Assembly: GCA_032162705.1 (NCBI GenBank)
Contig: JAVRON010000131.1
Location: 10,134 to 74,133, forward strand
Source: QHXN01 sp032162705
Lineage (GTDB): Bacteria; Acidobacteriota; Blastocatellia; Pyrinomonadales; Pyrinomonadaceae
Direction: 5' to 3'
Length of the DNA stretch: 64,000 nucleotides
Shown: positions 10,193 through 19,556 of the stretch, piece by piece
Layout: every line of letters starts with the position of its first letter
Position numbering within the stretch: position 1 is the first letter of the stretch
Notes under the pieces: model-generated
What the model saw: the letters and a program-made list of their open reading frames with translations, nothing else
The model's database searches: none
Told to the model about the DNA's origin: nothing
Made by a program: the position numbers and the translations under genes

Positions 10193-10245
10193 TAAGACGT
10201 AACCGAGTGAACTCAACGCAGAAGACGGCAAGACGTAACCAAATG
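10193..10245 (+). repeat. Degenerate tandem repeat ending in a start codon
   Basis: TAAGACGTAACCGAGTG and CAAGACGTAACCAAATG occur 36 bases apart. In the first copy the phase holds a GTG, in the second the ATG used by the next gene. A weaker copy (TTAAGACGGAAC) lies upstream. Confidence 0.55.
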
Positions 10246-11259
10246 GACTTGACGGAGAAGACAGCACAGGCCGGGACGGAGACGACGGGCGCAGCAGCGG
10301 CGGCAGTGCCCGCCGTGAGCGTCATCATGCCCGCTTACAAGAGCGCCGCTTACATCGCGGAGTCGCTCGACTCGGTCTTCGCGCAGACGTTTACAGACTT
10401 CGAGGTCATCGTCGTCAACGACGGCTCTCCTGACACAGAGGAGCTTGAGCGCGTGCTCGTGCCGTACCGCACGCGCATCGTCTATCTGAAGCAGGAGAAT
10501 CGCGGCGTGAGCGCGGCGCGCAACACGGCCATCCGCGCCGCACGTGCGCCGCTCGTCGCCATGCTCGACCCCGACGACCTCTGGGAGCCTGACTACCTCG
10601 CCGTCCAGATCGAGGCCATGCGCGCAGACCCGACGCTCGATATGATCTACCCGAACGCGCTCATCTTTGGCGACGGGGCGCATGCGGGCAAGACCTATAT
10701 GGAGGTCAACCCTTCGGACGGCGAAGTCACGTTCGAGCGTCTGCTCAGGCAGGAATGCGTCATCGTCATCTACGTCATCGCGCGGCGCGACGCGATCATC
10801 GACGCGGGCTGGTTCGACGAGACTTTGAGTCGCTCGGAGGACTTCGACCTCTGGCTGCGCATACTTGGAAGGGGCGGGCGCATCGCGTATCACCGCCGCG
10901 TGCTCGCGCGCTACCGACGCCACGCGGGCAGCCTCTCTTCCGACCCCGTACTGATGGCGCACAACATCGTGCGCGTCCTCGATAAGGCGGGACAGACTTT
11001 GGAACTCGACGAAGGGCAGCGCGAGCTGCTTGCTCATGCGCGTGCGCGCTTCCACGCGACGCTTCGCCTTGAGGAAGGCAAGCGAGCCTTTATGAGTGGC
11101 GACGCGCGCGGCGCGCTCGAAGCCCTGGGCGAGGCGAACCGCTTTTTCCGCAGCCGCAAGATCGCGCTCGCCATGCGGCTCTTGAAGCTTGCGCCCGGCC
11201 TGCTGCTGCGCGCCTATATCTTACGTGACCGCTTCGTCTTCCGAACGGGAGCGAGGTGA
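10243..11259 (+). CDS. Family 2 glycosyltransferase
   Basis: The protein has about 338 residues. The GT-A core runs from VSVIMPAYKSAAYIAESLDS through NDGSPDTEE and LDPDDLWEP near residue 106 (the DxD-type metal site) to SEDFDLWLRI near 196, which supplies the acceptor-activating acidic residue. There is no membrane segment until a mildly hydrophobic C-terminal helix. It is a cytoplasmic enzyme adding one sugar to the EPS repeat; donor and linkage cannot be read from sequence. The ATG at 10243 is preferred over an in-frame GTG at 10207 because the latter lies in the upstream tandem repeat. It follows the previous glycosyltransferase by 86 bases and is likely in the same operon. Confidence 0.87.
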   Translation: MDLTEKTAQAGTETTGAAAAAVPAVSVIMPAYKSAAYIAESLDSVFAQTFTDFEVIVVNDGSPDTEELERVLVPYRTRIVYLKQENRGVSAARNTAIRAARAPLVAMLDPDDLWEPDYLAVQIEAMRADPTLDMIYPNALIFGDGAHAGKTYMEVNPSDGEVTFERLLRQECVIVIYVIARRDAIIDAGWFDETLSRSEDFDLWLRILGRGGRIAYHRRVLARYRRHAGSLSSDPVLMAHNIVRVLDKAGQTLELDEGQRELLAHARARFHATLRLEEGKRAFMSGDARGALEALGEANRFFRSRKIALAMRLLKLAPGLLLRAYILRDRFVFRTGAR

Positions 11260-11360
11260 GAGAGCTTGTTTGAAGACGCCCCGCCGCGACGGGGCCCACC
11301 GCTGACGCTGCGACGCGAAGCTTTGCTTTCACGCGCGCCGCCTGACAAGGGAGTTGAGGG

Positions 11361-12296
11361 ATGGAGCTAGACGTACTCATCGGCACCTACAACCGCTGCG
11401 AACTGCTGCCGCGGGCGCTCGCCAGTCTGCTCGAAGCAGAAGTGCCTGAGGGGTTGAGCGTGCGGGTCATCGTCATTGACAACAACTCGAAGGACAAGAC
11501 GCGCGAGGTCGTCGAGTCCTGGCGAGAGAAGTTCGGCGGTCGCTTGAGCTATGTCTTCGAGGCGAAGCAGGGGAAGGGCAACGCACTCAACGCCGGCATC
11601 GCCGCCGCCACGGGCGACCTCATCGGCATGATCGATGATGATGAGGAGATCGAGGCGCGCTGGTACAAGACCATCCAGGCGGCGTTTCAAGACCCGCAAC
11701 TCGACTTCATCGGCGGGCCCTGTCTGCCGCGTTGGGGTGCGCCGCAGCCCCCGTGGCTGCCGAAAGCCTACCCCGGCGTCATCGGCTGGATAGACGGCGG
11801 CGGGAAGGTTCTGACCTACGGTCTCGACTACGAGGGTATTCTCATGGGCGGTAACGCCGTGCTCCGGCGCAGCGTCTTCGAGCGGGTGGGCGTCTACGCT
11901 TCGGGGCTTGGCCCCAACGGCAAGCACATCATGCTGGGCGACGATCAGGACATGTTCGACCGTTTGATGGAGGCCAACGTGCGCGGTCAATACCGCCCCG
12001 ACCTCGTCATCCTCCACTACGTCCCGCCCGAGCGGCTGACCAAGCGCTACTTCCGCCGCTGGTGCTTCTGGAACGGCGTCTCGCTCGGAGTCATAGACCG
12101 CCAGCGTCCCGCGCCCGTCAAGTATCTCGCGGGCGTGCCGCGCTGGTTCTATGGGAAGGCAGCGCGCTCGGTTCTGGGGATGGGCCGGGATACGCTCAGC
12201 CGCGACAAAGACCCCGAACAGTTCTTTACGCGCGAGCTGAGCGTGTGGGCTTTGGCGGGCTTCTTCTACGGGAAACATTTCTACAAGCTGTCCTGA
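11361..12296 (+). CDS. Family 2 glycosyltransferase
   Basis: This 311-residue enzyme opens LDVLIGTYNRCELLPRALAS. NNSKDKTREVV lies near residue 45, the metal site GMIDDDEEIE near 89 and LGDDQDMFDRL near 192. It resembles GT2 enzymes that lack membrane helices and act on lipid-linked acceptors. The insertion LPRWGAPQPPWLPKAYPG near 125 is typical of one GT2 subgroup seen in EPS clusters. A GAGTTGAGGG stretch precedes the ATG. The gap from the previous gene contains a small GC hairpin (11278-11295). Confident as a glycosyltransferase; its specific sugar is unknown. Confidence 0.87.
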   Translation: MELDVLIGTYNRCELLPRALASLLEAEVPEGLSVRVIVIDNNSKDKTREVVESWREKFGGRLSYVFEAKQGKGNALNAGIAAATGDLIGMIDDDEEIEARWYKTIQAAFQDPQLDFIGGPCLPRWGAPQPPWLPKAYPGVIGWIDGGGKVLTYGLDYEGILMGGNAVLRRSVFERVGVYASGLGPNGKHIMLGDDQDMFDRLMEANVRGQYRPDLVILHYVPPERLTKRYFRRWCFWNGVSLGVIDRQRPAPVKYLAGVPRWFYGKAARSVLGMGRDTLSRDKDPEQFFTRELSVWALAGFFYGKHFYKLS

Positions 12297-12347
12297 GAGA
12301 GTCGGCTCGGCGGGATGGGAAGTTGACGAGGGGGAAGGTTTAGAAGG

Positions 12348-13895
12348 ATGAAGGGCGTGGAGAACAAAGGTACTTCGCTGACGGCGGGCGCGTTCCTGAT
12401 CGTGTTCGCGAAGACGTTGGCGTTCGCCTTCAGCTTTGCGCTGCCGCTGCTACTCGTGCGCCGCTTGAGCCAGCACGACCTCGGGCTTTACAAGCAGGCG
12501 TTTCTCGTCGTCGGCACGGCGACCGCCATCTTCTCTCTGAACTTCAACACCAGCGCCTACTACTTTCTGCCGCGCGAGCGCGAGCGACAGCCCGCCATCA
12601 TCATCAACATACTGCTCTTCAACTTCGTGATGGGCGGACTCGCGCTGGCCGTGCTGCTCTTCTTTCCCGGCCTCATCGAACGCATCTTCAACAGCCCCGA
12701 TCTCGTCCCTTATGCGCCGCTGATCGGGCTGGTCATCCTGCTCTGGATTTTCTCGCTCTTCCTTGAGATCGTCGCCATCGCGCATCAGGAGCTGCGCGCC
12801 GCGACCATCTTCATCATCATCGCGCAGTTCACCAAGACGGCGCTGATGCTGGCGGCGGCGCTCTGGTTCTCGTCCGTTCGCTCGCTCATCTACGCGGCGG
12901 GCGTGCAGGGGCTTTTGCAGACGGTCGTGCTGCTGCTCTACCTGCGCTCGCGCTTTCCACGCTTCTGGCGCAGCTTCGAGTGGCCGGTGATGCGCGCCCA
13001 ACTCGCCTACGCTCTGCCGCTCGGCTTCTACGGCCTGCTCTGGGTGTTTCAGACAGACCTGCACAACTACTTCGTCTCGCACCAGTTCGGCGCGGCGGCG
13101 TTTGCGCTCTACTCGATGGGCTGCTTCGATTTGCCGCTGATAGGCATCCTCGGCGAGTCGGTCGGCGCGGTGATGATTCCGCGCGTGAGCCTCTTGCAGA
13201 AAGAGGGTCATGCGCGCGAGATACTTCTGGTGACGACCCGCGCGATGCGAAAGCTGGCCGTCGCGTACTTTCCCATCTACGCGTTTCTGATGGTGGTCGG
13301 GCGCGAGTTCATCACGCTTCTGTTCACGGCGCAGTACGTCGGAAGCTGGCCCATCTTCGCCGTCAACATCACGCTCATTCCTTTCAACGTTCTGACGCTC
13401 GACCCCTTGACGCGCGCCTTCAGCAAGTATCGTTTCTATCTTCTGCGCGTGCGCGCCGTGATGCTCGTCTTGCAGACGGCGGCGCTGTGGTTTGTGATAA
13501 ATCGCTTCGGGCTGGTCGGGGCGATTGCGGTGGTCGTGGCCGGGACTCTCGCGGAGCGTGCCGTGCTCGTGCTGAAGTTCGGGCGCGTGCTCGGTGTCGG
13601 GTGGAGCGACCTAAGGCTTTTGAAGGATGTGGGGAAGGTAGCTCTGGCGACGCTCGCGGCGACCGCCGCCGCTCTCGTCGTCCGCTCGCTCGCAACAGGC
13701 TTGAAGCCGTTCTTCGTCATCCTCTATTGCGGCATCGCCTTCTCGCTCGTCTATCTCGCCGCGCTCCTCCTCTTCCGCGTGCCGGAGGACGAAGAGCGCG
13801 GCGCGGCGCAACGGTTGATGACGAACCTCTGGGCGCGCGTGCCGCGTCGCCGCAGGGTTGGCGAGACACTTACCGGAGTGATGAGTGATGAGTGA
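12348..13895 (+). CDS. Polysaccharide flippase (Wzx-like, MATE/MOP superfamily)
   Basis: This 515-residue integral membrane protein has 12-14 hydrophobic helices. The start LTAGAFLIVFAKTLAFAFSF and the basic segment LLVRRLSQHDLGLYKQAFL are typical of the polysaccharide-synthesis/MVF-like flippases. It should carry undecaprenyl-linked repeat units from the inner to the outer face of the inner membrane for polymerisation by the Wzy-like protein. AGAAGG sits directly before the ATG. The last residues (GVMSDE) are encoded by the first words of the heptad palindrome at 13878, so the protein end has apparently been reshaped by the repeat. It lies 51 bases after the glycosyltransferase, probably in the same operon. 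Confidence 0.87.
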   Translation: MKGVENKGTSLTAGAFLIVFAKTLAFAFSFALPLLLVRRLSQHDLGLYKQAFLVVGTATAIFSLNFNTSAYYFLPRERERQPAIIINILLFNFVMGGLALAVLLFFPGLIERIFNSPDLVPYAPLIGLVILLWIFSLFLEIVAIAHQELRAATIFIIIAQFTKTALMLAAALWFSSVRSLIYAAGVQGLLQTVVLLLYLRSRFPRFWRSFEWPVMRAQLAYALPLGFYGLLWVFQTDLHNYFVSHQFGAAAFALYSMGCFDLPLIGILGESVGAVMIPRVSLLQKEGHAREILLVTTRAMRKLAVAYFPIYAFLMVVGREFITLLFTAQYVGSWPIFAVNITLIPFNVLTLDPLTRAFSKYRFYLLRVRAVMLVLQTAALWFVINRFGLVGAIAVVVAGTLAERAVLVLKFGRVLGVGWSDLRLLKDVGKVALATLAATAAALVVRSLATGLKPFFVILYCGIAFSLVYLAALLLFRVPEDEERGAAQRLMTNLWARVPRRRRVGETLTGVMSDE

Positions 13896-13949
13896 TAAGT
13901 GATAAGAAAAGACGGCGGCGGCTCTTTCTTATCACTTATCACTCATCAC
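13878..13949 (+). repeat. Heptad-word palindrome overlapping the flippase stop
   Basis: The left arm is GTGATGA, GTGATGA, GTGATAA, GTGATAA. The right arm is CTTATCA, CTTATCA, CTCATCA. The centre is GC-rich. The flippase stop codon falls inside the left arm. The hairpin could serve as an intercistronic stabiliser or terminator. Confidence 0.8.
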
Positions 13950-13962
13950 CTCTTTAGGAACT

Positions 13963-15369
13963 ATGAGAGAGGGGCAGGACATTAAGGGCAGGGCGCGCGA
14001 GTGGGTTTCGCGGCGGGCGCTGCTGCCTCTCGGGCGGGCGCAGCGTTGGGCGCGTCCCGCGACACGGCCCGCGCTGCGCGCCTTCTATGAAGGCATACGC
14101 TTTCGACGTGCGTCCGAGTCGTGGAGCGAAGACAAGAAGCGCGCGTGGGTGCTCGCGTGTCTGCGCGAGTCCGTGCGCCGCGCGGCGCTTGAGACCGTTT
14201 ACTATCGCGAGCTGTTCGAGCGCGTAGGGTTCGACCCGCGTGCCGACTTCGGCTTTGAGGACTTCGCGCGTCTGCCCACGTTAGAGCGCGAAGACGTGAG
14301 CGCGGCGGGCCGGTCACTCGTCTCCCGATGCGTCGAGCCGGGGCAGTTGCGCAAGGACGCGACCGGCGGCTCAACGGGGATGCCGACCGAAGTATGGCTC
14401 GGGCCCGAGGAGCGCGGCTGGCGTGAGAGCGGGCTTGAATACATGCTCGCACGCGCGGGCGTGCCCGCAGGCAGCGCGACCGGATTCTTCTGGGGTCATC
14501 ATCTAGACCCGGTGGCGCGCTCCGGTTGGCGCGAGCGTTTCCACGACCTTGAGTCCAACTCGCGCTGGTTCGACTGCTTCCGTCTCTCGTCCGATGTCTT
14601 CGACGCTTATCACCGGGAGTTCGAGGCGTGGCGACCCACGTGCATCATCGCTTACGCCAGCGCCCTCGGCCTCTTCGCCGAATACCTGCGCGAGCGCGGC
14701 GTGCGTCCGGGTTATCCAACGGGCTGCTTCGTGACGGGCGCTGAGAAGCTTCTGCCGCGCTTCCGCGAGGCGATTGAAGAGGTCTTCGGTCGCCCCGTGC
14801 ATGAGCGCTACGGCGGGCGCGACGTGGGGGTTCTGGGCTTTCAGTTCGAGCCACGGCGCACGCTCGATTACGAAGTGGACTGGTCTTTAGCGCTCGTCGA
14901 GCCTGAGACCGAAGACAACGATTCGAGCATCCTCGTCACCAAGCTGCACGGCGATGGGATGCCCATGCTGCGCTATCGTGTCGGCGACGTGGGGCGCTTC
15001 CCCTACGGGAGTCGGCCCGGTCATCCTGCCTTCGTGCTGCAAGAGGTTCTGGGTCGCGAGTCCGCCCGGCTCTGGCTCCCCGACGGGCGTTGGGTCGAGG
15101 GACTGCAACTGCCGCACATGCTGAAGGACTATCCCGTCCGCGAGTTCATGTTCATACAGCGCCCGGACTACACGGTCGAACTCCGCGTCGTGCCAAAGAG
15201 CGGCTTCGCCGACGACGCGCGGCGCGGCATCAGCGCGGCGGTCGCGGCCAACCTGCCGGGGCTGGAGCTTGAGATCGTGCTCGTCGATTCCATCCCGCGC
15301 ACGCGTGCGAACAAATGGCGTCCCGTCGTCAGCGAAGTCACACCGCCGAAAGGGGGTGCGTCGAGATGA
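13963..15369 (+). CDS. CapK/PaaK-like adenylate-forming enzyme
   Basis: This 468-residue protein has the short ANL fold of phenylacetate-CoA ligase-like proteins often found in capsule loci (CapK family). The P-loop-like motif DATGGSTGMPTEVWLG lies near residue 132, YGGRDVGVLGFQ near 285 and YRVGDVGRFPYG near 341. Family members activate a carboxylate with ATP; the substrate in capsule loci is not established. Its stop overlaps the start of the DUF362 gene by 4 bases (ATGA), so the two are made together and may act on the same substituent of the polymer. The N-terminus is very basic. The alternative is a true aryl-CoA ligase. Confidence 0.82.
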   Translation: MREGQDIKGRAREWVSRRALLPLGRAQRWARPATRPALRAFYEGIRFRRASESWSEDKKRAWVLACLRESVRRAALETVYYRELFERVGFDPRADFGFEDFARLPTLEREDVSAAGRSLVSRCVEPGQLRKDATGGSTGMPTEVWLGPEERGWRESGLEYMLARAGVPAGSATGFFWGHHLDPVARSGWRERFHDLESNSRWFDCFRLSSDVFDAYHREFEAWRPTCIIAYASALGLFAEYLRERGVRPGYPTGCFVTGAEKLLPRFREAIEEVFGRPVHERYGGRDVGVLGFQFEPRRTLDYEVDWSLALVEPETEDNDSSILVTKLHGDGMPMLRYRVGDVGRFPYGSRPGHPAFVLQEVLGRESARLWLPDGRWVEGLQLPHMLKDYPVREFMFIQRPDYTVELRVVPKSGFADDARRGISAAVAANLPGLELEIVLVDSIPRTRANKWRPVVSEVTPPKGGASR

Positions 15370-16844
15370 ATGCAAAGCCGTTTGACCCGCGCGTCGCGGC
15401 GGCGCTCGCCGCTCGATACGACGACGAAGATGTGCGAGACAATCACGACGAAGATGTGCGAGGTGATAACGCGAACGGCGGCGGTCTCATCGCACGCGCA
15501 CTCGAACGCGCGGCGGGTGCGCTCGGCTGGCTCGACGCGGAGCGGGGCGCGCTCGGCGGCGTCGTGATGCGAGGAGCGCGCGTGCTCGTCAAGCCCAATT
15601 TTGTCCTGCACGAGAATCAAGGCCCCTGGGGCGTCGAGCCTCTGTTGACTCATGGCTCGCTCGTGCGCGCGGTCGTCTCGGCGGCGCTCAGTGCGGGGGC
15701 GAGTGAAGTTTTAGTCGGCGACGCGCCGGTGCAGGGCTGCGACTTCCCGGCGCTGCTTCGGGCGACGAAGCTCAACGCTTGGGCCCACGAACTCGCCACG
15801 CGCGAGCCTCGCTTCCGTGGAGTGCTCGACTTTCGCCGTACCATCAGCACGTTCGACGGAGGCGTCCGACGCGCGACGGAAGGCTTGCAGCCGGAAGACC
15901 GCTTCGCCCTCTTCGACCTCGGCGGCGAGAGTCTGCTTGAGCCTGTGACGGACGAGCGCGAATCTTTCCGCGTTACATGCTACGACCCGCGCATGCTCGC
16001 ACGCACGCACACGAAGGGCCGCCATCAGTATCTAGTCGCAAAGGATGTGCTCGAAGCCGACGTGGTCATCAACCTGCCGAAGCTGAAGACGCACATGAAG
16101 GCGGGCGTGACCTGCGCGCTCAAGAATCTGATCGGCATCAACGGCAACAAGGAGTATCTGCCGCACCATCGCCTCGGCGGCTCCGCGCGCGGCGGCGACT
16201 GCTATCCCGGCGAGAGCCGTATCAAGCGCGCGCTCGAATTCGTCTTCGACAAACAGAACATGACGGAGTCGCCAACAGCGGGCCGCGCTTGGGCCACTGC
16301 GGCCACGCAACTCTATCGCATCCTGCATCGCACGGGCGGCGACCGTCTCGGCATCGAAGGCTCGTGGTCGGGCAACGACACGATCTGGCGCACATGCCTC
16401 GACCTCAACCGCATACTTCTTTACGGGCGCGCGGACGCAAGCTTGAGCGACGAGCCGCAGCGGCGCGTCATCCACATCGTCGATGCGGTCGTGGCCGGGC
16501 AGGGCAACGGGCCGCTCGCGCCGCAGCCGCTTGCGCTCGGTCTTCTGCTCGCGGGCGAGAACGCGGCGGCTGTTGACTACGCCGGTGCTCTGCTGCTCGG
16601 TTACGAGCCGGAGCGCATCAGCGTCGTCCGTCACGCGCTCGAAGATTTCCGCTGGCCGCTCGCGGGCTTTGCCGCGGGAGAGATTTCTCTCATAGGCGAA
16701 CTCGGCGAGGGCGCTGCCGACACACTGCTTCGCGCGCGAGAAGTGCCCCCGGTCGTGTACCCTTTGGGATGGAGAGACGCGGCGGTGCGCGCCGTGGCCG
16801 AGAGCGCAAGCTCCGCCGACGCGACGCACGCGCTGACCGAGTAG
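15366..16844 (+). CDS. DUF362 domain-containing protein
   Basis: The protein has 492 residues. The DUF362 fold is visible from VLVKPNFVLHENQGPWGVEP near residue 77, through GASEVLVGDAP near 113, to VINLPKLKTHMKAGVTCALK near 232 and a final hydrophobic strand. No Cys-rich ferredoxin domain is attached, so this is the non-ferredoxin form. The biochemical role of these proteins in EPS loci is unknown. The ATG at 15366 overlaps the upstream stop (ATGA); an earlier in-frame ATG at 15315 lies inside the neighbouring gene and is not needed. Residues ~20-37 hold a direct duplication (DDEDVRDN, HDEDVRGD). Confidence 0.82.
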   Translation: MNAKPFDPRVAAALAARYDDEDVRDNHDEDVRGDNANGGGLIARALERAAGALGWLDAERGALGGVVMRGARVLVKPNFVLHENQGPWGVEPLLTHGSLVRAVVSAALSAGASEVLVGDAPVQGCDFPALLRATKLNAWAHELATREPRFRGVLDFRRTISTFDGGVRRATEGLQPEDRFALFDLGGESLLEPVTDERESFRVTCYDPRMLARTHTKGRHQYLVAKDVLEADVVINLPKLKTHMKAGVTCALKNLIGINGNKEYLPHHRLGGSARGGDCYPGESRIKRALEFVFDKQNMTESPTAGRAWATAATQLYRILHRTGGDRLGIEGSWSGNDTIWRTCLDLNRILLYGRADASLSDEPQRRVIHIVDAVVAGQGNGPLAPQPLALGLLLAGENAAAVDYAGALLLGYEPERISVVRHALEDFRWPLAGFAAGEISLIGELGEGAADTLLRAREVPPVVYPLGWRDAAVRAVAESASSADATHALTE

Positions 16845-16886
16845 GCTGTGAAAGAGGCGGGCCCGCGACTCGCCCGTCGATGTTGG

Positions 16887-16940
16887 TTTCTGTGTCTTAG
16901 TTGATTTCAGTGTCTTAGCTGATTTTTGTGTCTTATGAAG
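16887..16940 (+). repeat. 18-bp tandem repeat, three units, last unit holds the start codon
   Basis: The units are TTTCTGTGTCTTAGTTGA (16887-16904), TTTCAGTGTCTTAGCTGA (16905-16922) and TTTTTGTGTCTTATGAAG (16923-16940). The ATG of the next gene arises in the third unit where the first two read TTAG. Confidence 0.8.
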
Positions 16941-18164
16941 CCGAACGTTCTACTAATGGCCGGGAGCTTTCATCAGGGCGGCAGCGAGCGGCAGGCCGTG
17001 CAGGTGACGCGTCTGCTCTGCGAGAGCGGACGTTACAACGTGCATCTCGTCTGCCTCGACCCCGGAGGCCCGCTGCGTGCGGAGGCAGAGGCGCTCGGCC
17101 TTGAGATTCCGAGCTTCCCTCTGACGAGCTTCTACGATTGGAACATGGCCGTGCAGTTGCGCCGCTTCGTGCGCTACCTGCGCGAGCAACGCATCGAGGT
17201 CGTGCAGGCTTTCGACTTTTACACAAACATCTTCGGCATGACGGGCGGGGCGCTGGCGCGCGTGCCCGTCCGCATCGCCGCGCGGCGCGAGACCGAAGGT
17301 CTGCGAACGGCGGCGCAGAAGTTCATCGAGCGGCGTGCCTTCCAACTCGCTCACGTCGTCGCCGCCAACTCCGACGCCGTCGGACGCGAGTTGGTCGGCG
17401 ACGGCGTGCCCGCACGCAAGATCGTGACCGTCTACAACGGCATGGACACGAGCCGCATAGGGCCCCGGCCAGACCTCGACCGTGAAGAAACGCTCGCCTC
17501 TCTGGGTCTGCCGCACGATGGAGCGCGACGCTTCGTCACCGTCGTCGCCAACATGCGTCATCCTGCTAAAGATCAGGCAACATTTCTGCGCGCCGCGCGC
17601 CGCGTGCGCCAGTCCGTGCCCGAGGCGGCTTTCGTGCTCGCGGGCGAGGGCGGGCTGGTCGAGAGCTATCGTGCGCTCGCTGCGGAATTGGGTCTGGCCG
17701 ACGCGGTCTTCTTCACGGGGCGTTGTGCGCGCGTGGCGGAGTTGCTGGCCGTCTCAAGCGTGTGCGTGCTCAGCTCGCGCGGCGTCGAGGGCTTCTCTAA
17801 TTCGATTGCCGAGTACATGGCCGCCGCGCGCCCCGTTGTGGCGACCGACATCGGCGGGGCCGCCGAGGCTGTCCTCGAAGGCGAGACGGGCTTCGTCGTC
17901 CGTCCCGGCGATGACGAGACGATGGCCGCGCGTATCATCGAGTTGTTAAAGGACACAGCGCGGGCGCGCGAGATGGGCGAGCGCGGACGGCGCGTGGTCA
18001 TGGAGAAGTTTTCCTGCGAGGCGCAGTTGGCGCGCGTCGAGTCTTTATACGAGCGGCTGCTCGGCGCGAGAGCCGGACACGTCGAAGCGCCGCCGGTCGG
18101 AGTCGCGACGCAAAGTGCTGTGGGAGCCGCGGCGCAAAGTGCCGCGCGCGGCCCGGACAAATAG
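16935..18164 (+). CDS. Family 4 glycosyltransferase (GT-B fold)
   Basis: The protein has 409 residues. The N-terminal Rossmann half begins VLLMAGSFHQGGSERQAVQV with the GGSE acceptor loop. The C-terminal half contains VEGFSNSIAEYMAAARPVVA near residue 285, the E-x7-E motif that binds the nucleotide-sugar donor. It is a retaining glycosyltransferase acting on a lipid-linked acceptor in the cytoplasm. The ATG at 16935 lies in the last unit of an 18-bp tandem array; no ribosome-binding site is evident. The C-terminal tail has a duplication (ATQSAVGAAAQSAARG) and looks disordered. The next glycosyltransferase follows closely. Confidence 0.87.
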   Translation: MKPNVLLMAGSFHQGGSERQAVQVTRLLCESGRYNVHLVCLDPGGPLRAEAEALGLEIPSFPLTSFYDWNMAVQLRRFVRYLREQRIEVVQAFDFYTNIFGMTGGALARVPVRIAARRETEGLRTAAQKFIERRAFQLAHVVAANSDAVGRELVGDGVPARKIVTVYNGMDTSRIGPRPDLDREETLASLGLPHDGARRFVTVVANMRHPAKDQATFLRAARRVRQSVPEAAFVLAGEGGLVESYRALAAELGLADAVFFTGRCARVAELLAVSSVCVLSSRGVEGFSNSIAEYMAAARPVVATDIGGAAEAVLEGETGFVVRPGDDETMAARIIELLKDTARAREMGERGRRVVMEKFSCEAQLARVESLYERLLGARAGHVEAPPVGVATQSAVGAAAQSAARGPDK

Positions 18165-18254
18165 TTTATGATGGGAAGACGCCCGAGACGCCGTTCGTCG
18201 TCTCGACGCCTCCCGAGAACTCCTGCCGACCAGAGACGTTTACCGTCAAACAGA

Positions 18255-19493
18255 ATGCAACAGCAAGAAGAGAAGAGAGAGATTAAAGAGGCGCGACACG
18301 GCGCATCGAATGACGCGCGCGCGTCGGGCCGCGAACATCTCGTTTGCGAGACAGGCCGCGAACGTCTGAGAGTCCTGATCGTCGCGCCTTCACTCGACAT
18401 CACGGGCGGGCAGTCGCGGCAGGCCGTGCGGCTGATGACGGGTCTGGATGCAGAGCCTTCGTTGGAGGTCGGGTTCCTGCCGCACAACCCGCGCCTGCCG
18501 GGCGTGCTCCGCGTGCTTCAGCGAATCAAGTACGTCCGCACGGTTGTGACGACGGCGCTCTACGTCTTTATGCTGCTGGTGCGCGTGCCGCGCTACGACG
18601 TGATACACATCTTCTCGGCGGCCTACTGGGCCTATCTGCTCTCGGCTGCGCCCGCGCTCGTCATCGCACGGCTCTACGGCAAAAAGTCGATTCTTAACTA
18701 CCGCAGCGGCGAGGCCGAAGACCATCTCCCGAACTGGCCGCGGACGGCCAAGCCGACGATGCGTCTGGCCGATGTGATCGTCGTGTGCTCCGGCTATCTG
18801 GTAGAGGTCTTCGAGCGTCACGGGCTGCGCGCACGCTTCATCTACGACATCGTCGAGCTTGAACGCTTCCCTTACCGCGAGCGCAGACCCCTGCGCCCCG
18901 TCTTCCTCGTCAGTCGTCTGCTTGAGCCGCTCTACAACGTCGCCTGCGTGCTGCGCGCCTTCGGGCTGATCCAGCGGCGCTACCCGGAAGCGCGCCTGAC
19001 CGTCGCTGCCGACGGCTTTCTCCGCCCGCAACTCGAACGGCTCGCCTTTGAGGAATTGAAGCTGCGCAACACGGAGTTTATCGGCTTCGTCCCGTTCGAG
19101 AAGATGCCGGAGATGTACGACGCGGCGGACGTTTACCTGACGGCGACGAATCTCGACAACATGCCCGGCTCGATTACCGAGTGCATGTCGTCGGGCGTGC
19201 CCGTCGTCACGACAAACGCGGGCGGCATCCCCTACATCGTCACGCACGAAGAGACGTGCCTGATGGTCGCGCTCGACGACCACGAGGCGATGGCCGCTTG
19301 CGCCTGCCGCCTGCTCGAAGACGCGGAACTGGCCGTCGGCATCACGCGCCGTGCACGCGAAGAGAGCCGCAAGTTCACCTGGCCCGCCGTCCGCGACGAG
19401 TGGGTCGGTCTCTATCACGAGTTGGCGCGCGGACGCATCGCCGCGCGGCGCGAGACGGAAGACGGGGCGATGCGCCGTCGTAGAGAAGCCTGA
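18255..19493 (+). CDS. Family 4 glycosyltransferase (GT-B fold)
   Basis: The protein has about 412 residues. RLRVLIVAPSLDITGGQSRQ marks the N-terminal half, with the GGQS loop replacing GGxE. LDNMPGSITECMSSGVPVVT lies near residue 305 in the donor site; here the first acidic residue of the usual E-x7-E is Asp. It should add one sugar to the EPS repeat. The start is uncertain. ATG at 18168 would add 29 basic residues (GRRPRRRSSSRR) that look non-conserved, so the ATG at 18255 is preferred. The stop lies inside a 20-bp tandem array leading into the next gene. Confidence 0.83.
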   Translation: MQQQEEKREIKEARHGASNDARASGREHLVCETGRERLRVLIVAPSLDITGGQSRQAVRLMTGLDAEPSLEVGFLPHNPRLPGVLRVLQRIKYVRTVVTTALYVFMLLVRVPRYDVIHIFSAAYWAYLLSAAPALVIARLYGKKSILNYRSGEAEDHLPNWPRTAKPTMRLADVIVVCSGYLVEVFERHGLRARFIYDIVELERFPYRERRPLRPVFLVSRLLEPLYNVACVLRAFGLIQRRYPEARLTVAADGFLRPQLERLAFEELKLRNTEFIGFVPFEKMPEMYDAADVYLTATNLDNMPGSITECMSSGVPVVTTNAGGIPYIVTHEETCLMVALDDHEAMAACACRLLEDAELAVGITRRAREESRKFTWPAVRDEWVGLYHELARGRIAARRETEDGAMRRRREA

Positions 19494-19556
19494 GCGTTTG
19501 AAGAGAAGCTTAAGCGTTTGAAGCGAAGCCTGAGCGTTTGAAGAGAAGCATGAGCG
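19481..19556 (+). repeat. 20-bp tandem repeat spanning stop and next start
   Basis: Just over three and a half copies of a unit close to AAGAGAAGCCTGAGCGTTTG run from the 3' end of the glycosyltransferase to the start of the lyase gene. The upstream TGA (19491-19493) and the downstream ATG (19550) occupy almost the same phase of the unit: CCTGAGC in one copy, CATGAGC in the last. Confidence 0.85.
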
